Origin: Atherix ibis
Taxonomy: Eukaryota; Arthropoda; Insecta; Diptera; Athericidae
Assembly (NCBI GenBank): GCA_958298945.1
Contig: OY282608.1
Coordinates: 18,391,933-18,455,932 of the forward strand
Direction: 5' to 3'
DNA: 64,000 bases
In this document: one piece after another, positions 13,330-26,221 of the stretch
Numbering within the stretch: the stretch's first letter is position 1
Layout of the letters: each line of letters starts with the position of its first letter
Translations under genes and position numbers: made by a program
Notes under the pieces: generated by a model
The model's input: only the letters and a program-made list of their open reading frames with translations
Told to the model about the DNA's origin: nothing
Databases searched by the model: none

Positions 13330-16300
13330 AACAAACCAACAAACCAACAAGCCAACAAACCAAGAAACCAACAAACCAACAAACCAACAAACCAACAAAC
13401 TAACAAACCAACAAGCCAACAAGCCAACAAACCAACAAACCAACAAGCCAACAAACCAACAAACAAAAAACCAACAAACCAACAAACCAACAAGCCAACA
13501 AGCCAACAAACCAACAAACCAACAAACCAACAAGCCAACAAACCAACAAACCAACAAACCAACAAACCAACAAGCCAACAAACCAACAAACAAATAAACC
13601 AACAAACAAAAAACCAACAAGCCAACAAGCCAACAAACCAACAAACCAACAAACCAACAAACCAACAAGCCAACAAACCAACAAACAAATAAACCAACAA
13701 ACAAAAAACCAACAAGCCAACAAACCAACAAACCAACAAACCAAGTAACCAGCAAACCAACAAACCATCAAACGAACAAAGCAACAAACCAATAAGCCAA
13801 CAAGCCAACAAACCAACAAACCAAGTAACCAAAAAGCCAACAAACTAACAAACCAACAAGCCAACAAACCAACAAGCCAACAAGCCAACAAACCAACAAA
13901 CCAACAAAGCAACAAACCAAAAAACCAACAAACCAAAAAACCAACAAACCAACAAACCATCAAACGGACAAAGCAACAAGCCAACAAGCCAACAAACCAA
14001 CAAACCAACAAGCCAACAAACCAGCAAACCAACAAGCCAACAAGCCAACAAACCAACAAACCAACAAACCAACAAACCAACAAGCCAACAAACCAACAAA
14101 TTAACAAGCCAACAAACCAACAAACCAACAAACCAACAAACCAACAAGCCAACAAGCCAACAAGCCAACAAACCAACAAACCAACAAGCCAACAAACCAA
14201 CAAACCAACAAACCAACAAACCAACAAACCAACAAACCAACAAACCAACAAACCAACAAACCAACAAAACAACAAACCAACAAGCCAACAAGCCAACAAA
14301 CCAACAAACCAACAAGCCAACAAACCAACAAACCAACAAGCCAAGAAGCCAACAAGCCAACAAACCAACAATCCAACAAACCAACAAACCAACAAACAAA
14401 TACACCAACAAACCAACAAACCAACAAACCAACAAACCAACAAACCAACAAACCAACAAACCAACAAACCAATTAACCAACAAACCAACAAACGAACAAA
14501 CCAACAAACCAACAAACCAACAAGTCATCAAACCAACAAACCAACAAACCAACCAGCGAACAAACCAACCAGCCAACAAACCAACAAGCCAACAAACCAA
14601 CAAACCAACAAACCAAGTAACCAAAAAGCCAACAAACTAACAAACCAACAAGCCAACAAGCCAACAAACCAACAAACCAACAAAGCAACAAACCAACAAA
14701 GCGACAAACCAAAAAACAACAAACCAAAAAACCAACAAACCAACAAACCATCAAACGAACAAAGTAATAAGCCAACAAGCCAACAAACCAACAAACCAAC
14801 AAGCCAAAAAACCAACAAACCAATAAGCCAACAAGCCAACAAACCAACAAACTAACAAACCAACAAACCAACAAACCAACAAACCAACAAGCCAACAAAC
14901 CAACAAACCAACAACCCGACAAACCAACAAGCCAACAAACCAACAAACCAACAAACCAACAAGCCAACAAACCAACAAACCAACAAACCAACAAATTAAC
15001 AAGCCAACAAACCAACAAACCAACAAACCAACAAACCAACAAACCAACAAGCCAACAAGCCAACAAGCCAACAAACCAACAAGCCAACAAGCCAACAAAC
15101 CAACAAACCAACAAACCAACAAACCAACAAACCAACAAACCAACAAACCAACAAAACAACAAACCAACAAGCCAACAAGCCAACAAACCAACAAACCAAC
15201 AAGCCAACAAACCAACAAACCAACAAGCCAAGAAGCCAACAAGCCAACAAACCAACAAATTAACAAGCCAACAAACCAACAAGCCAAGAAGCCAACAAGC
15301 CAACAAACCAACAATCCAACAAACCAACAAACCAACAAACAAATACACCAACAAACCAACAAACCAACAAACCAACAAACCAACAAACCAACAAACCAAC
15401 AAACCAATTAACCAACAAACCAACAAACGAACAAACCAACAAACCAACAAACCAACAAACCAACAAGCCAACAAACCAACAAACCAACAAACCAACAAAC
15501 CAACAAGCCAACAAACCAACAAATTAACAAGCCAACAAACCAACAAACCAACAAACCAACAAACCAACAAGCCAACAAGCCAACAAGCCAACAAACCAAC
15601 AAACCAACAAACCAACAAAGCAACAAGCCAACAAGCCCACAAACCAACAAGCCAACAAACAAACAAACCAACAAACCAACAAGCCAACAAGCCAATAAAC
15701 CAACAAGCCAACAAGCCAACAAACCAACAAACCAACAAGCCAACAAACCAACAAACCAATAAGCCAACAAACCAACAAACCAACAAACCAACAAACCCAC
15801 AAGCTAACAAGCTAACAAGCTAACAAACCAACAAACCAACAAGCCAACAAACCAACAAACCAACAAACCAACAAGCCAACAAACCAACAAGCCAACAAAC
15901 CAGAAAGCCAACAAACCAACAAACCAACAAACAAACAAACCAACAAACTAACAAGCAAACAAGCCAACAAACCAACAAACCAACAAACCAACAAACCAAC
16001 AAACCAACAAGCCAACAAACCAACAAGCCAGCAAACTAACAAACCAACAAGCCAACAAGCCAACAAGCCAACAAGCCAACAAACCAACAAACCAACAAAC
16101 CAACAAGCCAACAAACCAACAAACCAACAAGCCAACAAGCCAACAAGCCAACAAACCAACAAACCAACAAGCCAACAAACCAACAAACCAACAAACCAAC
16201 AAACCAACAAACCAACAAACCAACAAACCAACAAACCAACAAAACAACAAACCAACAAGCCAACAAGCCAACAAACCAACAAACCAACAAGCCAACAAAC

Positions 16301-18200
16301 CAACAAACCAACAAGCCAAGAAGCCAACAAGCCAACAAACCAACAAGCCAACAAACCAACAAACCAACAAACAAATACACCAACAAACCAACAAACCAAC
16401 AAACCAACAAACTAACAAACCAACAAACAAATTAACAACAAACCAACAAACCAACAAACCAACAAACCAACAAACCAATTAACCAACAAACCAACAAACG
16501 AACAAACCAACAAACCAACAAACCAACAAACCAACAAGCCATCAAACCAACAAACCAACAAACCAACCAGCGAACAAACCAACCAGCCAACAAACCAACA
16601 AGCCAACAAACCAACAAACCAACAAACCAACAAACCAAGTAACCAAAAAGCCAACAAACTAACAAACCAACAAGCCAACAAGCCAACAAACCAACAAACC
16701 AACAAAGCAACAAACCAACAAAGCGACAAACCAAAAAACAACGAACCAAAAAACCAACAAACCAACAAACCATCAAACGAACAAAGCAATAAGCCAACAA
16801 GCCAACAAACCAACAAACCAACAAGCCAAAAAACCAACAAACCAACAAGCCAACAAGCCAACAAACCAACAAACTAACAAACCAACAAACCAACAAACCA
16901 ACAAACCAACAAACCAACAAGCCAACAAACCAACAAACCAACAACCCGACAAACCAACAAGCCAACAAACCAACAAACCAACAAACCAACAAGCCAACAA
17001 ACCAACAAACCAACAAACCAACAAACCAACAAACCAACAAATTAACAAGCCAACAAACCAACAAACCAACAAACCAACAAACCAACAAACCAACAAGCCA
17101 ACAAGCCAACAAGCCAACAAACCAACAAGCCAACAAGCCAACAAACCAACAAACCAACAAACCAACAAACCAACAAACCAACAAACCAACAAACCAACAA
17201 ACCAACAAACCAACAAGCCAACAAGCCAACAAACCAACAAACCAACAAGCCAACAAACCAACAAACCAACAAGCCAAGAAACCAACAAGCCAACAAACCA
17301 ACAAGCCAACAAACCAACAAACCAACAAACAAATACACCAACAAACCAACAAACCAACAAACCAACAAACCAACAAACCAACAGACAAATTAACCAACAA
17401 ACCAACAAACCAACAAACCAACAAACCAACAAACCAACAAACCAATTAACCAACAAACCAACAAACGAACAAACCAACAAACCAACAAACCAACAAACCA
17501 ACAAGCCATCAAACCAACAAACCAACAAACCAACCAGCCAACAAACCAACCAGCCAACAAACCAACAAGCCAACAAACCAACAAACCAACAAACCAAGTA
17601 ACCAAAAAGCCAACAAACTAACAAACCAACAAACCAACAAGCCTACAAGCCGACAAACCAACAAACCAACAAAGCAACAAGCCAACAAGCCCACAAACCA
17701 ACAAGCCAACAAACAAACAAACCAACAAACCAACAAGCCAACAAGCCAATAAACCAACAAGCCAACAAGCCAACAAACCAACAAACCAACAAGCCAACAA
17801 ACCAACAAACCAATAAGCCAACAAACCAACAAACCAACAAACCAACAAATCCACAAGCTAACAAGCTAACAAACCAACAAACCAACAAGCCAACAAACCA
17901 ACAAACCAACAAACCAACAAGCCAACAAACCAACAAGCCAACAAACCAACAAGCCAACAAACCAAAAAGCCAACAAACCAACAAACCAACAAACAAACAA
18001 ACCAACAAACCAACAAACCAACAAGCAAACAAGCCAACAAACCAACAAACCAACAAACCAACAAACCAACAAACCAACAAACCAACAAGCCAACAAACCA
18101 ACAAGCCAGCAAACTAACAAACCAACAAGCCAACAAGCCAACAAGCCAACAAGCCAACAAACCAACAAACCAACAAACCAACAAGCCAACAAACCAACAA
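13330..18200. repeat. Block C of the array: subfamily rich in ttaa units, lacking the ctaagtaa box
   Basis: Block C lies between the ctaagtaa boxes at about 12,259 and 18,680 and has none of its own. It is marked by aattaacc units (14,472, 15,407, 16,478, 17,445) and aaattaacaag units (14,995, 17,041 and others), by ccaaccag units and by caaataca units. Markers of 14.4-15.1 kb recur about 2.0 kb later: aattaacc 14,472 and 16,478; aagtaacc 14,617 and 16,639; catcaaacgaac 14,749 and 16,771; cccgac 14,915 and 16,945. The offset drifts from 2,006 to 2,046 in octamer steps. Confidence 0.8.
14749..14770. repeat. Catcaaacgaacaaag marker box, representative copy
   Basis: Three altered octamers occur together: ccatcaaa, cgaacaaa and gcaacaag (here gtaataag). 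The trio is found at dozens of sites across the window. In some copies of blocks A and B the CpG is replaced (caaacaaa, for example about 2,247 and 5,891) or becomes cggac (6,099, 8,633, 11,948). It is one of the few recurrent CpG sites in the array. Confidence 0.78.
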
Positions 18201-18659
18201 ACCAACAAGCCAACAAACCATCAAACCAAAAAACCAACAAACCAACAAGCCAACAAGCCAACAAGCCAACAAACCAACAAGCCAACAAACCAACAAACCA
18301 ACAAACCAACAATCCAACAAATCAACAAGCCAACAAACCAACAAGCCAACAAGCAAACAAACCAACAAACCAACAAAGCAACAAACCAAAAAACCAACAA
18401 TTCAAAAAACCAACAAACCAACAAACCATCAAACGAACAAAGCAACAAGCCAACAAACCAGCAAACCAACATGCCAACAAGCCAACAAACCAAAAAACCA
18501 ACAAACCAACAAACCAACCAGCCAACAAACCAACAAACCAACAAACCAACAAACCAACAAACCAACAAGCCAACAAGCCAACAAACCAACAAACCAACAA
18601 GCCAACAAGCCAACAAACCAACAAACCAACAAGCCAACAAACCAACAAACCAACAAACC

Positions 18660-18695
18660 ATCATGCCAACAAACCAACAAACTAAGTAACCAACA
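18660..18695. repeat. Catgcc / ctaagtaa marker box, representative copy
   Basis: The box reads catgcc, two plain octamers, ctaagtaa, then ccaacaag. It is seen about fifty times: first at about 2,686 and 3,133, through 12,259, absent from about 12.3 to 18.66 kb, then throughout from 18,680 to 63,417. In the right-hand blocks it is often preceded by catc. It supplies most of the CAT and TAA trinucleotides in the array. No known protein-binding motif is recognised in it; its repetition may simply come from being carried on the amplified units. Confidence 0.8.
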
Positions 18696-18805
18696 AGCCA
18701 ACAAACCAACAAACCAACAAGCAACAACCCGACATACCAACAAGCCAACAAACCAACAAACCAACAAACCAACAAGCCAACAAACCAACAAACCAACAAA
18801 CCAAC

Positions 18806-21752
18806 AAACCAACAAACCAACAAACCAACAAACGAACAAACCAAAAAGCCAACAAACCAACAAACCAACAAGCCAACAAGCCAATAAACCAACAAACTAA
18901 CAAACCAACAAGCCAACAAACAACAAACCAACAAGCCAACAAACCAACAAACCAACAAACCAACAAACCAACAAGCCAACAAACCAACAAACCAACAAAC
19001 CAACAAACCAACAAACCAACAAGCCAACAATCCAACAAGCCAACAAACCAACAAACCAACAAGCCAATAAACCAACAAACCAACAAACCAAAAAGCCAAC
19101 AAACCAACAAGCCAACAAGCCAACAAACCAACAAACCAAGTAACCAAAAAGCCAACAAACTAGCAAACCAACAAACCAACAAGCCAACAAACAACAAACC
19201 AACAAACCAACAAGCCAACAAACCAACAAACCAACAAACCAACAAACCAACAAACTAACAAACCAACAAGCCAACAAGCCAACAAACCAACAAACCAACA
19301 AGCCAACAAACCAAAAAACCAACAAACCAACAAACCAACAAACCAACAAACCAACAAACCAACAAACCAACAAACCAACAAACCAACAAGCCAACAAGCC
19401 AACAAACCAACAAACCAACAAGCCAACAAGCCAACAAACCAACAAACCAACAAGCCAACAAACCAACAAACCAACAAACCATCATGCCAACAAACCAACA
19501 AACTAAGTAACCAACAAGCCAACAAACCAACAAACCAACAAGCAACAACCCGACATACCAACAAGCCAACAAACCAACAAACCAACAAACCAACAAGCCA
19601 AAAAACCAACAAACCAACAAACCAACAAACCAACAAACCAACAAACCAACAAACCAACAAACGAACAAACCAAAAAGCCAACAAACCAACAAACCAACAA
19701 GCCAATAAACCAACAAACTAACAAACCAACAAGCCAACAAACAACAAACCAACAAGCCAACAAACCAACAAACCAACAAACCAACAAACCAACAAGCCAA
19801 CAAATCAACAAACCAACAAACCAACAAACCAACAAACCAACAAGCCAACAATCCAACAAGCCAACAAACCAACAAACCAACAAGCCAATAAACCAACAAA
19901 CCAACAAACCAAAAAGCCAACAAACCAACAAGCCAACAAGCCAACAAACCAACAAACCAAGTAACCAAAAAGCCAACAAACTAGCAAACCAACAAACCAA
20001 CAAGCCAACAACCAACAAACCAACCAACCAACAAGCCAACAAGCCAACAAACCAACAAACCAACAAACCAACAAACCAACAAACCAACAAACCAACAAAC
20101 CAACAAACCAACAAGCCAACAAACCAACAAACAAATAAACCAACAAACCAAAAAACCAACAAGCCAATAAGCCAACAAACCAACAAACCAACAAACTAAC
20201 AAGCCAACAAACCAACAAGCCAACAAACCAACAAACCAACAAACCAAGTAACCAACAAACCAACAAACCATCAAACGAACAAAGCAACAAACCAATAAGC
20301 CAACAAGCAAACATCCTGACAAACCAAGTAACCAAAAAGCCAACAAACTAACAAACCAACAAGCCAACAAACCAACAAGCCAACAAGCCAACAAACCAAC
20401 AAACCAACAAAGCAACAAACCAAAAAACCAACAAACCAAAAAAACAACAAGCCAAAAAACCAACAAACCACCAAACCATCAAACGAACAAAGCAACAAGC
20501 CAACAAGCCAACAAACCTACAAACCAACAAGCCAACAAACCAGCAAACCAACAAGCCAACAATCCAACAAACCAACAAACCAACAAACCAACAAACCAAC
20601 AAGCCAACAAACCAACAAATTAACAAGCCAACAAACCAACAAACCAACAAACCAACAAACCGACAAACCAACAAGCCAACAAGCCAACAAGCCAACAAAC
20701 CAACAAGCCAACAAACCAACAAACCAACAAACCAACAAACCAACAAACCAACAAACCAATAAACCAACAAACCCACAAACCAACAAACCAACAAGCCAAC
20801 AAGCCAACAAACCAACAAACCAACAAGCCAACAAACCAACAAACCAACAAGCCAAGAAGCCAACAAACCAACAAACCAACAAGCCAACAAACCAACAAAC
20901 CAACAAAGCAACAAACCAAAAAACCAACAATTCAAAAAACCAACAAACCAACAAACCATCAAACGAACAAAGCAACAAGCCAACAAGCCAACAAACCAAC
21001 AAACCAACAAGCCAACAAACAAGCAAACCAACAAGCCAACAAGCCAACAAACCAAAAAACCAACAAACCAACAAACCAACCAGCCAACAAACCAACAAAC
21101 CAACAAACCAACAAACCAACAAACCAACAAACCAACAAACCAACAAACCAACAAACCAACAAACCAACAAGCCAACAAGCCAACAAACCAACAAACCAAC
21201 AAGCCAACAAACCAACAAACCATCATGCCAACAAACCAACAAACTAAGTAACCAACAAGCCAACAAACCAACAAACCAACAAGCAACAAGCTAACAAACC
21301 AACAAACCAACAAACCAACAAACCAACAAACCAACAAGCCAACAAACCACAAAGCCAACAAACCAACAAACCAACAAGCCAACAAGCCAACAAACCAACA
21401 AACAAATACACCAACAAACCAACAAACCAACAAACCAACAAACCAACAAACCAACAAACCAACAAACCAACAAACCAACAAACAAATAAACCAACAAACC
21501 AACAAACCAACAAACCAACAAGCTAACAAACCAACAAACCAACAAACCAACAAACCAACAAACAAATACACCAACAAATCAACAAACCAACAAACCAACA
21601 AACCAACAAACCAACAAACCAACAAACCAACAAACCAACAAACAAATAAACCAACAAACCAACAAGCCAACAAACCAACAAGCCAACAAACCAACAAACC
21701 AACAAACCAACAAACAAATAAACCAACAAACCAACAAGCCAACAAACCAAAA
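18806..21752. repeat. Tandem higher-order repeat of about 2.95 kb, copy 1
   Basis: Matching markers with the following copy give offsets of 2,946 near the left end (aacgaac at 18,831 pairs with 21,777), 2,954 in the middle and 2,970-2,978 near the right end (aaaccc at 21,751 pairs with 24,721). The end of this copy coincides with the start of the next, so this is a true head-to-tail duplication. Confidence 0.85.
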
Positions 21753-24730
21753 ACCCAACAAACCAACAAACCAACAAACGAACAAACCAAAAAGCCAACA
21801 AACCAACAAACCAACAAGCCAACAAGCCAATAAACCAACAAACTAACAAACCAACAAGCCAACAAACAACAAACCAACAAGCCAACAAACCAACAAACCA
21901 ACAAACCAACAAACCAACAAGCCAACAAACCAACAAACCAACAAACCAACAAACCAACAAACCAACAAGCCAACAATCCAACAAGCCAACAAACCAACAA
22001 ACCAACAAGCCAATAAACCAACAAACCAACAAACCAAAAAGCCAACAAACCAACAAGCCAACAAGCCAACAAACCAACAAACCAAGTAACCAAAAAGCCA
22101 ACAAACTAGCAAACCAACAAACCAACAAGCCAACAACCAACAAACCAACAAACCAACAAGCCAACAAACCAACAAACCAACAAACCAACAAACCAACAAA
22201 CTAACAAACCAACAAGCCAACAAGCCAACAAACCAACAAACCAACAAGCCAACAAACCAAAAAACCAACAAACCAACAAACCAACCAGCCAACAAACCAA
22301 CAAACCAACAAACCAACAAACCAACAAACCAACAAGCCAACAAGCCAACAAACCAACAAACCAACAAGCCAACAAGCCAACAAACCAACAAACCAACAAG
22401 CCAACAAACCAACAAACCAACAAACCATCATGCCAACAAACCAACAAACTAAGTAACCAACAAGCCAACAAACCAACAAACCAACAAGCAACAACCCGAC
22501 ATACCAACAAGCCAACAAACCAACAAACCAACAAACCAACAAACCAACAAGCCAACAAACCAACAAACCAACAAACCAACAAACCAACAAACCAACAAAC
22601 CAACAAACGAACAAACCAAAAAGCCAACAAACCAACAAACCAACAAGCCAACAAGCCAATAAACCAACAAACTAACAAACCAACAAGCCAACAAACAACA
22701 AACCAACAAGCCAACAAACCAACAAACCAACAAACCAACAAACCAACAAGCCAACAAACCAACAAACCAACAAACCAACAAACCAACAAACCAACAAGCC
22801 AACAATCCAACAAGCCAACAAACCAACAAACCAACAAGCCAATAAACCAACAAACCAACAAACCAAAAAGCCAACAAACCAACAAGCCAACAAGCCAACA
22901 AACCAACAAACCAAGTAACCAAAAAGCCAACAAACTAGCAAACCAACAAACCAACAAGCCAACAACCAACAAACCAACCAACCAACAAGCCAACAAGCCA
23001 ACAAACCAACAAACCAACAAACCAACAAACCAACAAACCAACAAACCAACAAACCAACAAACCAACAAGCCAACAAACCAACAAACAAATAAACCAACAA
23101 ACCAAAAAACCAACAAGCCAATAAGCCAACAAACCAACAAACCAACAAACTAACAAGCCAACAAACCAACAAGCCAACAAACCAACAAACCAACAAACCA
23201 AGTAACCAACAAACCAACAAACCATCAAACGAACAAAGCAACAAACCAATAAGCCAACAAGCAAACATCCCGACAAACCAAGTAACCAAAAAGCCAACAA
23301 ACTAACAAACCAACAAGCCAACAAACCAACAAGCCAACAAGCCAACAAACCAACAAACCAACAAAGCAACAAACCAAAAAACCAACAAACCAAAAAAACA
23401 ACAAGCCAAAAAACCAACAAACCACCAAACCATCAAACGAACAAAGCAACAAGCCAACAAGCCAACAAACCTACAAACCAACAAGCCAACAAACCAGCAA
23501 ACCAACAAGCCAACAATCCAACAAACCAACAAACCAACAAACCAACAAACCAACAAGCCAACAAACCAACAAATTAACAAGCCAACAAACCAACAAACCA
23601 ACAAACCAACAAACCAACAAACCAACAAACCGACAAACCAACAAGCCAACAAGCCAACAAGCCAACAAACCAACAAGCCAACAAACCAACAAACCAACAA
23701 ACCAACAAACCAACAAACCAACAAACCAATAAACCAACAAACCCACAAACCAACAAACCAACAAGCCAACAAGCCAACAAACCAACAAACCAACAAACCA
23801 ACAAGCCAACAAACCAACAAACCAACAAGCCAAGAAGCCAACAAACCAACAAACCAACAAGCCAACAAACCAACAAACCAACAAAGCAACAAACCAAAAA
23901 ACCAACAATTCAAAAAACCAACAAACCAACAAACCATCAAACGAACAAAGCAACAAGCCAACAAGCCAACAAACCAACAAACCAACAAGCCAACAAACAA
24001 GCAAACCAACAAGCCAACAAGCCAACAAACCAAAAAACCAACAAACCAACAAACCAACCAGCCAACAAACCAACAAACCAACAAACCAACAAACCAACAA
24101 ACCAACAAACCAACAAACCAACAAACCAACAAACCAACAAACCAACAAGCCAACAAGCCAACAAACCAACAAACCAACAAGCCAACAAACCAACAAACCA
24201 TCATGCCAACAAACCAACAAACTAAGTAACCAACAAGCCAACAAACCAACAAACCAACAAGCAACAAGCCAACAAACCAACAAACCAACAAACCAACAAA
24301 CCAACAAACCAACAAGCCAACAAACCACAAAGCCAACAAACCAACAAACCAACAAGCCAACAAGCCAACAAACCAACAAACAAATACACCAACAAACCAA
24401 CAAACCAACAAACCAACAAACCAACAAACCAACAAACCAACAAACCAACAAACCAACAAACAAATAAACCAACAAACCAACAAACCAACAAACCAACAAG
24501 CTAACAAACCAACAAACCAACAAACCAACAAACCAACAAACAAATACACCAACAAATCAACAAACCAACAAACCAACAAACCAACAAACCAACAAACCAA
24601 CAAACCAACAAACAAATAAACCAACAAACCAACAAGCCAACAAACCAACAAGCCAACAAACCAACAAACCAACAAACCAACAAACAAATAAACCAACAAA
24701 CCAACAAGCCAACAAACCAAAAACCCAACA
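21753..24730. repeat. Tandem higher-order repeat of about 2.95 kb, copy 2
   Basis: This second copy is about three to four octamers longer than the first. It includes a catcctgac/catcccgac difference (about 20,311 in copy 1, about 23,267 in copy 2), a single-base change that separates otherwise near-identical segments. Its right-hand part, from about 23,905, was later included in the 2.31 kb duplication. Confidence 0.83.
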
Positions 24731-26221
24731 AACCAACAAACCAACAAACCAACAAACCAACAAAGCAACAAAGCAACAAACCAAAAAACCAACAAACCAA
24801 AAAACCAACAAACCAACAAACCATCAAACGAACAAAGCAACAAACCAACAAGCCAACAAACCAACAAACCAACAAGCCAACAAACCAGCAAACCAACAAG
24901 CCAACAAGCCAACAAACCAAAAAACCAACAAACCAACAAACCAACAAGCCAACAAACCAACAAACCAACAAACCAACAAACCAACAAACCAACAAGCCAA
25001 CAAGCCAACAAGCCAACAAACCAACAAGCCAACAAACCAACAAACCAACAAACCAACAAACCAACAAGCCAACAAGCCAACAAACCAACAAACCAACAAG
25101 CCAACAAACCAACAAACCAACAAACCAACATGCCAACAAACCAACAAACTAAGTAACCAACAAGCCAACAAACCAACAACCCAACTTGCCAACAAGTCAA
25201 CAAACCAACAAACCAACAAACCAACAAACCAACAAACCAACAAGCCAACAAACCAAAAAGCCAACAAACCAACAAACCAACAAGCCAACAAGCCAACAAA
25301 CCAACAAACCAACAAGCCAACAAACAAACAAACCAAGAAGCCAACAAACCAACAAACCAACAAGCCAACAAACCAACAAACAAATAAACCAACAAACCAA
25401 CAAACCAACAAACCAACAAGCTAACAAACCAACAAGCCAACAAACCAACAAACCAACAAATAAATACACCAACAAACCAACAAACCAACAAGCCAACAAA
25501 CCAACAAACCAACAACCCGACAAACCAACAAGCCAACAAACCAACAAACCAACAAACCAACAAGCCAACAAACCAACAAACCAACAAACCAACAAACCAA
25601 CAAACCAACAAACCAACAAACGAACAAACCAAAAAGCCAACAAACCAACAAACCAACAAGCCAACAAGCCAATAAACCAACAAACTAACAAACCAACAAG
25701 CCAACAAACAACAAACCAACAAGCCAACAAACCAACAAACCAACAAACCAACAAACCAACAAGCCAACAAACCAACAAACCAACAAACCAACAAACCAAC
25801 AAGCCAACAATCCAACAAGCCAACAAACCAACAAACCAACAAGCCAATAAACCAACAAACCAACAAACCAAAAAGCCAACAAACCAACAAGCCAACAAGC
25901 CAACAAACCAACAAACCAAGTAACCAAAAAGCCAACAAACTAGCAAACCAACAAACCAACAAGCCAACAACCAACAAACCAACAAACCAACAAGCCGACA
26001 AACCAACAAACCAACAAACCAACAAACCAACAAACTAACAAACCAACAAGCCAACAAGCCAACAAACCAACAAACCAACAAGCCAACAAACCAACAAACA
26101 AATAAACCAGCAAACCAACAAACCAACAAGCCAACAAGCCAACAAACCAACAAACCAACAAACCAACAAGCCAACAAACCAACAAACCAACAAACCAACA
26201 AACCAACAAGCCAACAAACCA
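23905..26221. repeat. Tandem higher-order repeat of about 2.31 kb, copy 1
   Basis: The left limit is a caattcaaaaaacc unit (ttc at about 23,909, partner 26,226). The catcatgcc box at 24,201 pairs with 26,518, and the unusual cttgcc at 25,185 pairs with 27,502, all at offset 2,317. From about 25.4 kb the offset is 2,309: taaataca 25,461 and 27,770; cccgac 25,516 and 27,825; taaaccagc 26,103 and 28,412. A single octamer indel separates the copies. Confidence 0.9.

Larger units (their letters stand above)
1940..13330. repeat. Block B of the array: subfamily with gcgac, cggac and gcgcc units
   Basis: Block B is recognised by aaagcgac units (for example about 1.99, 2.2, 4.56, 6.79, 9.33 and 12.64 kb), catcaaacggac units (6,099, 8,633, 11,948), gcgcc units (6,610, 9,144, 12,459) and an aaatagcc unit (tag at 5,455, 8,053, 11,312). 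The repeated order of these markers shows a long higher-order unit present about three times, spaced about 2.5-2.6 kb and then about 3.3 kb. Ctaagtaa boxes are also frequent here. No unique sequence or gene is present. Confidence 0.82.

Noticed and set aside
14460..17460. Ttaa units as target sites of TTAA-specific transposons
   Set aside because: No inserted element is present. The ttaa arises by substitution in an octamer (aattaacc) and recurs only because its repeat was duplicated.
18660..18695. Centromere-protein binding box of the CENP-B type
   Set aside because: The ctaagtaa box has none of the CpG-containing core of the CENP-B box. Recurrence alone does not show a binding function.
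25186..25923. Plus-strand open frame of 245 codons reading a Lys/Pro/Thr/Asn/Gln-rich repeat
   Set aside because: It begins at the TTG of the unusual cttgcc unit and is the top-strand reading of the octamer. Other top-strand frames (for example 18,471-18,689 and 51,122-51,766) begin at chance ATGs in variant units.
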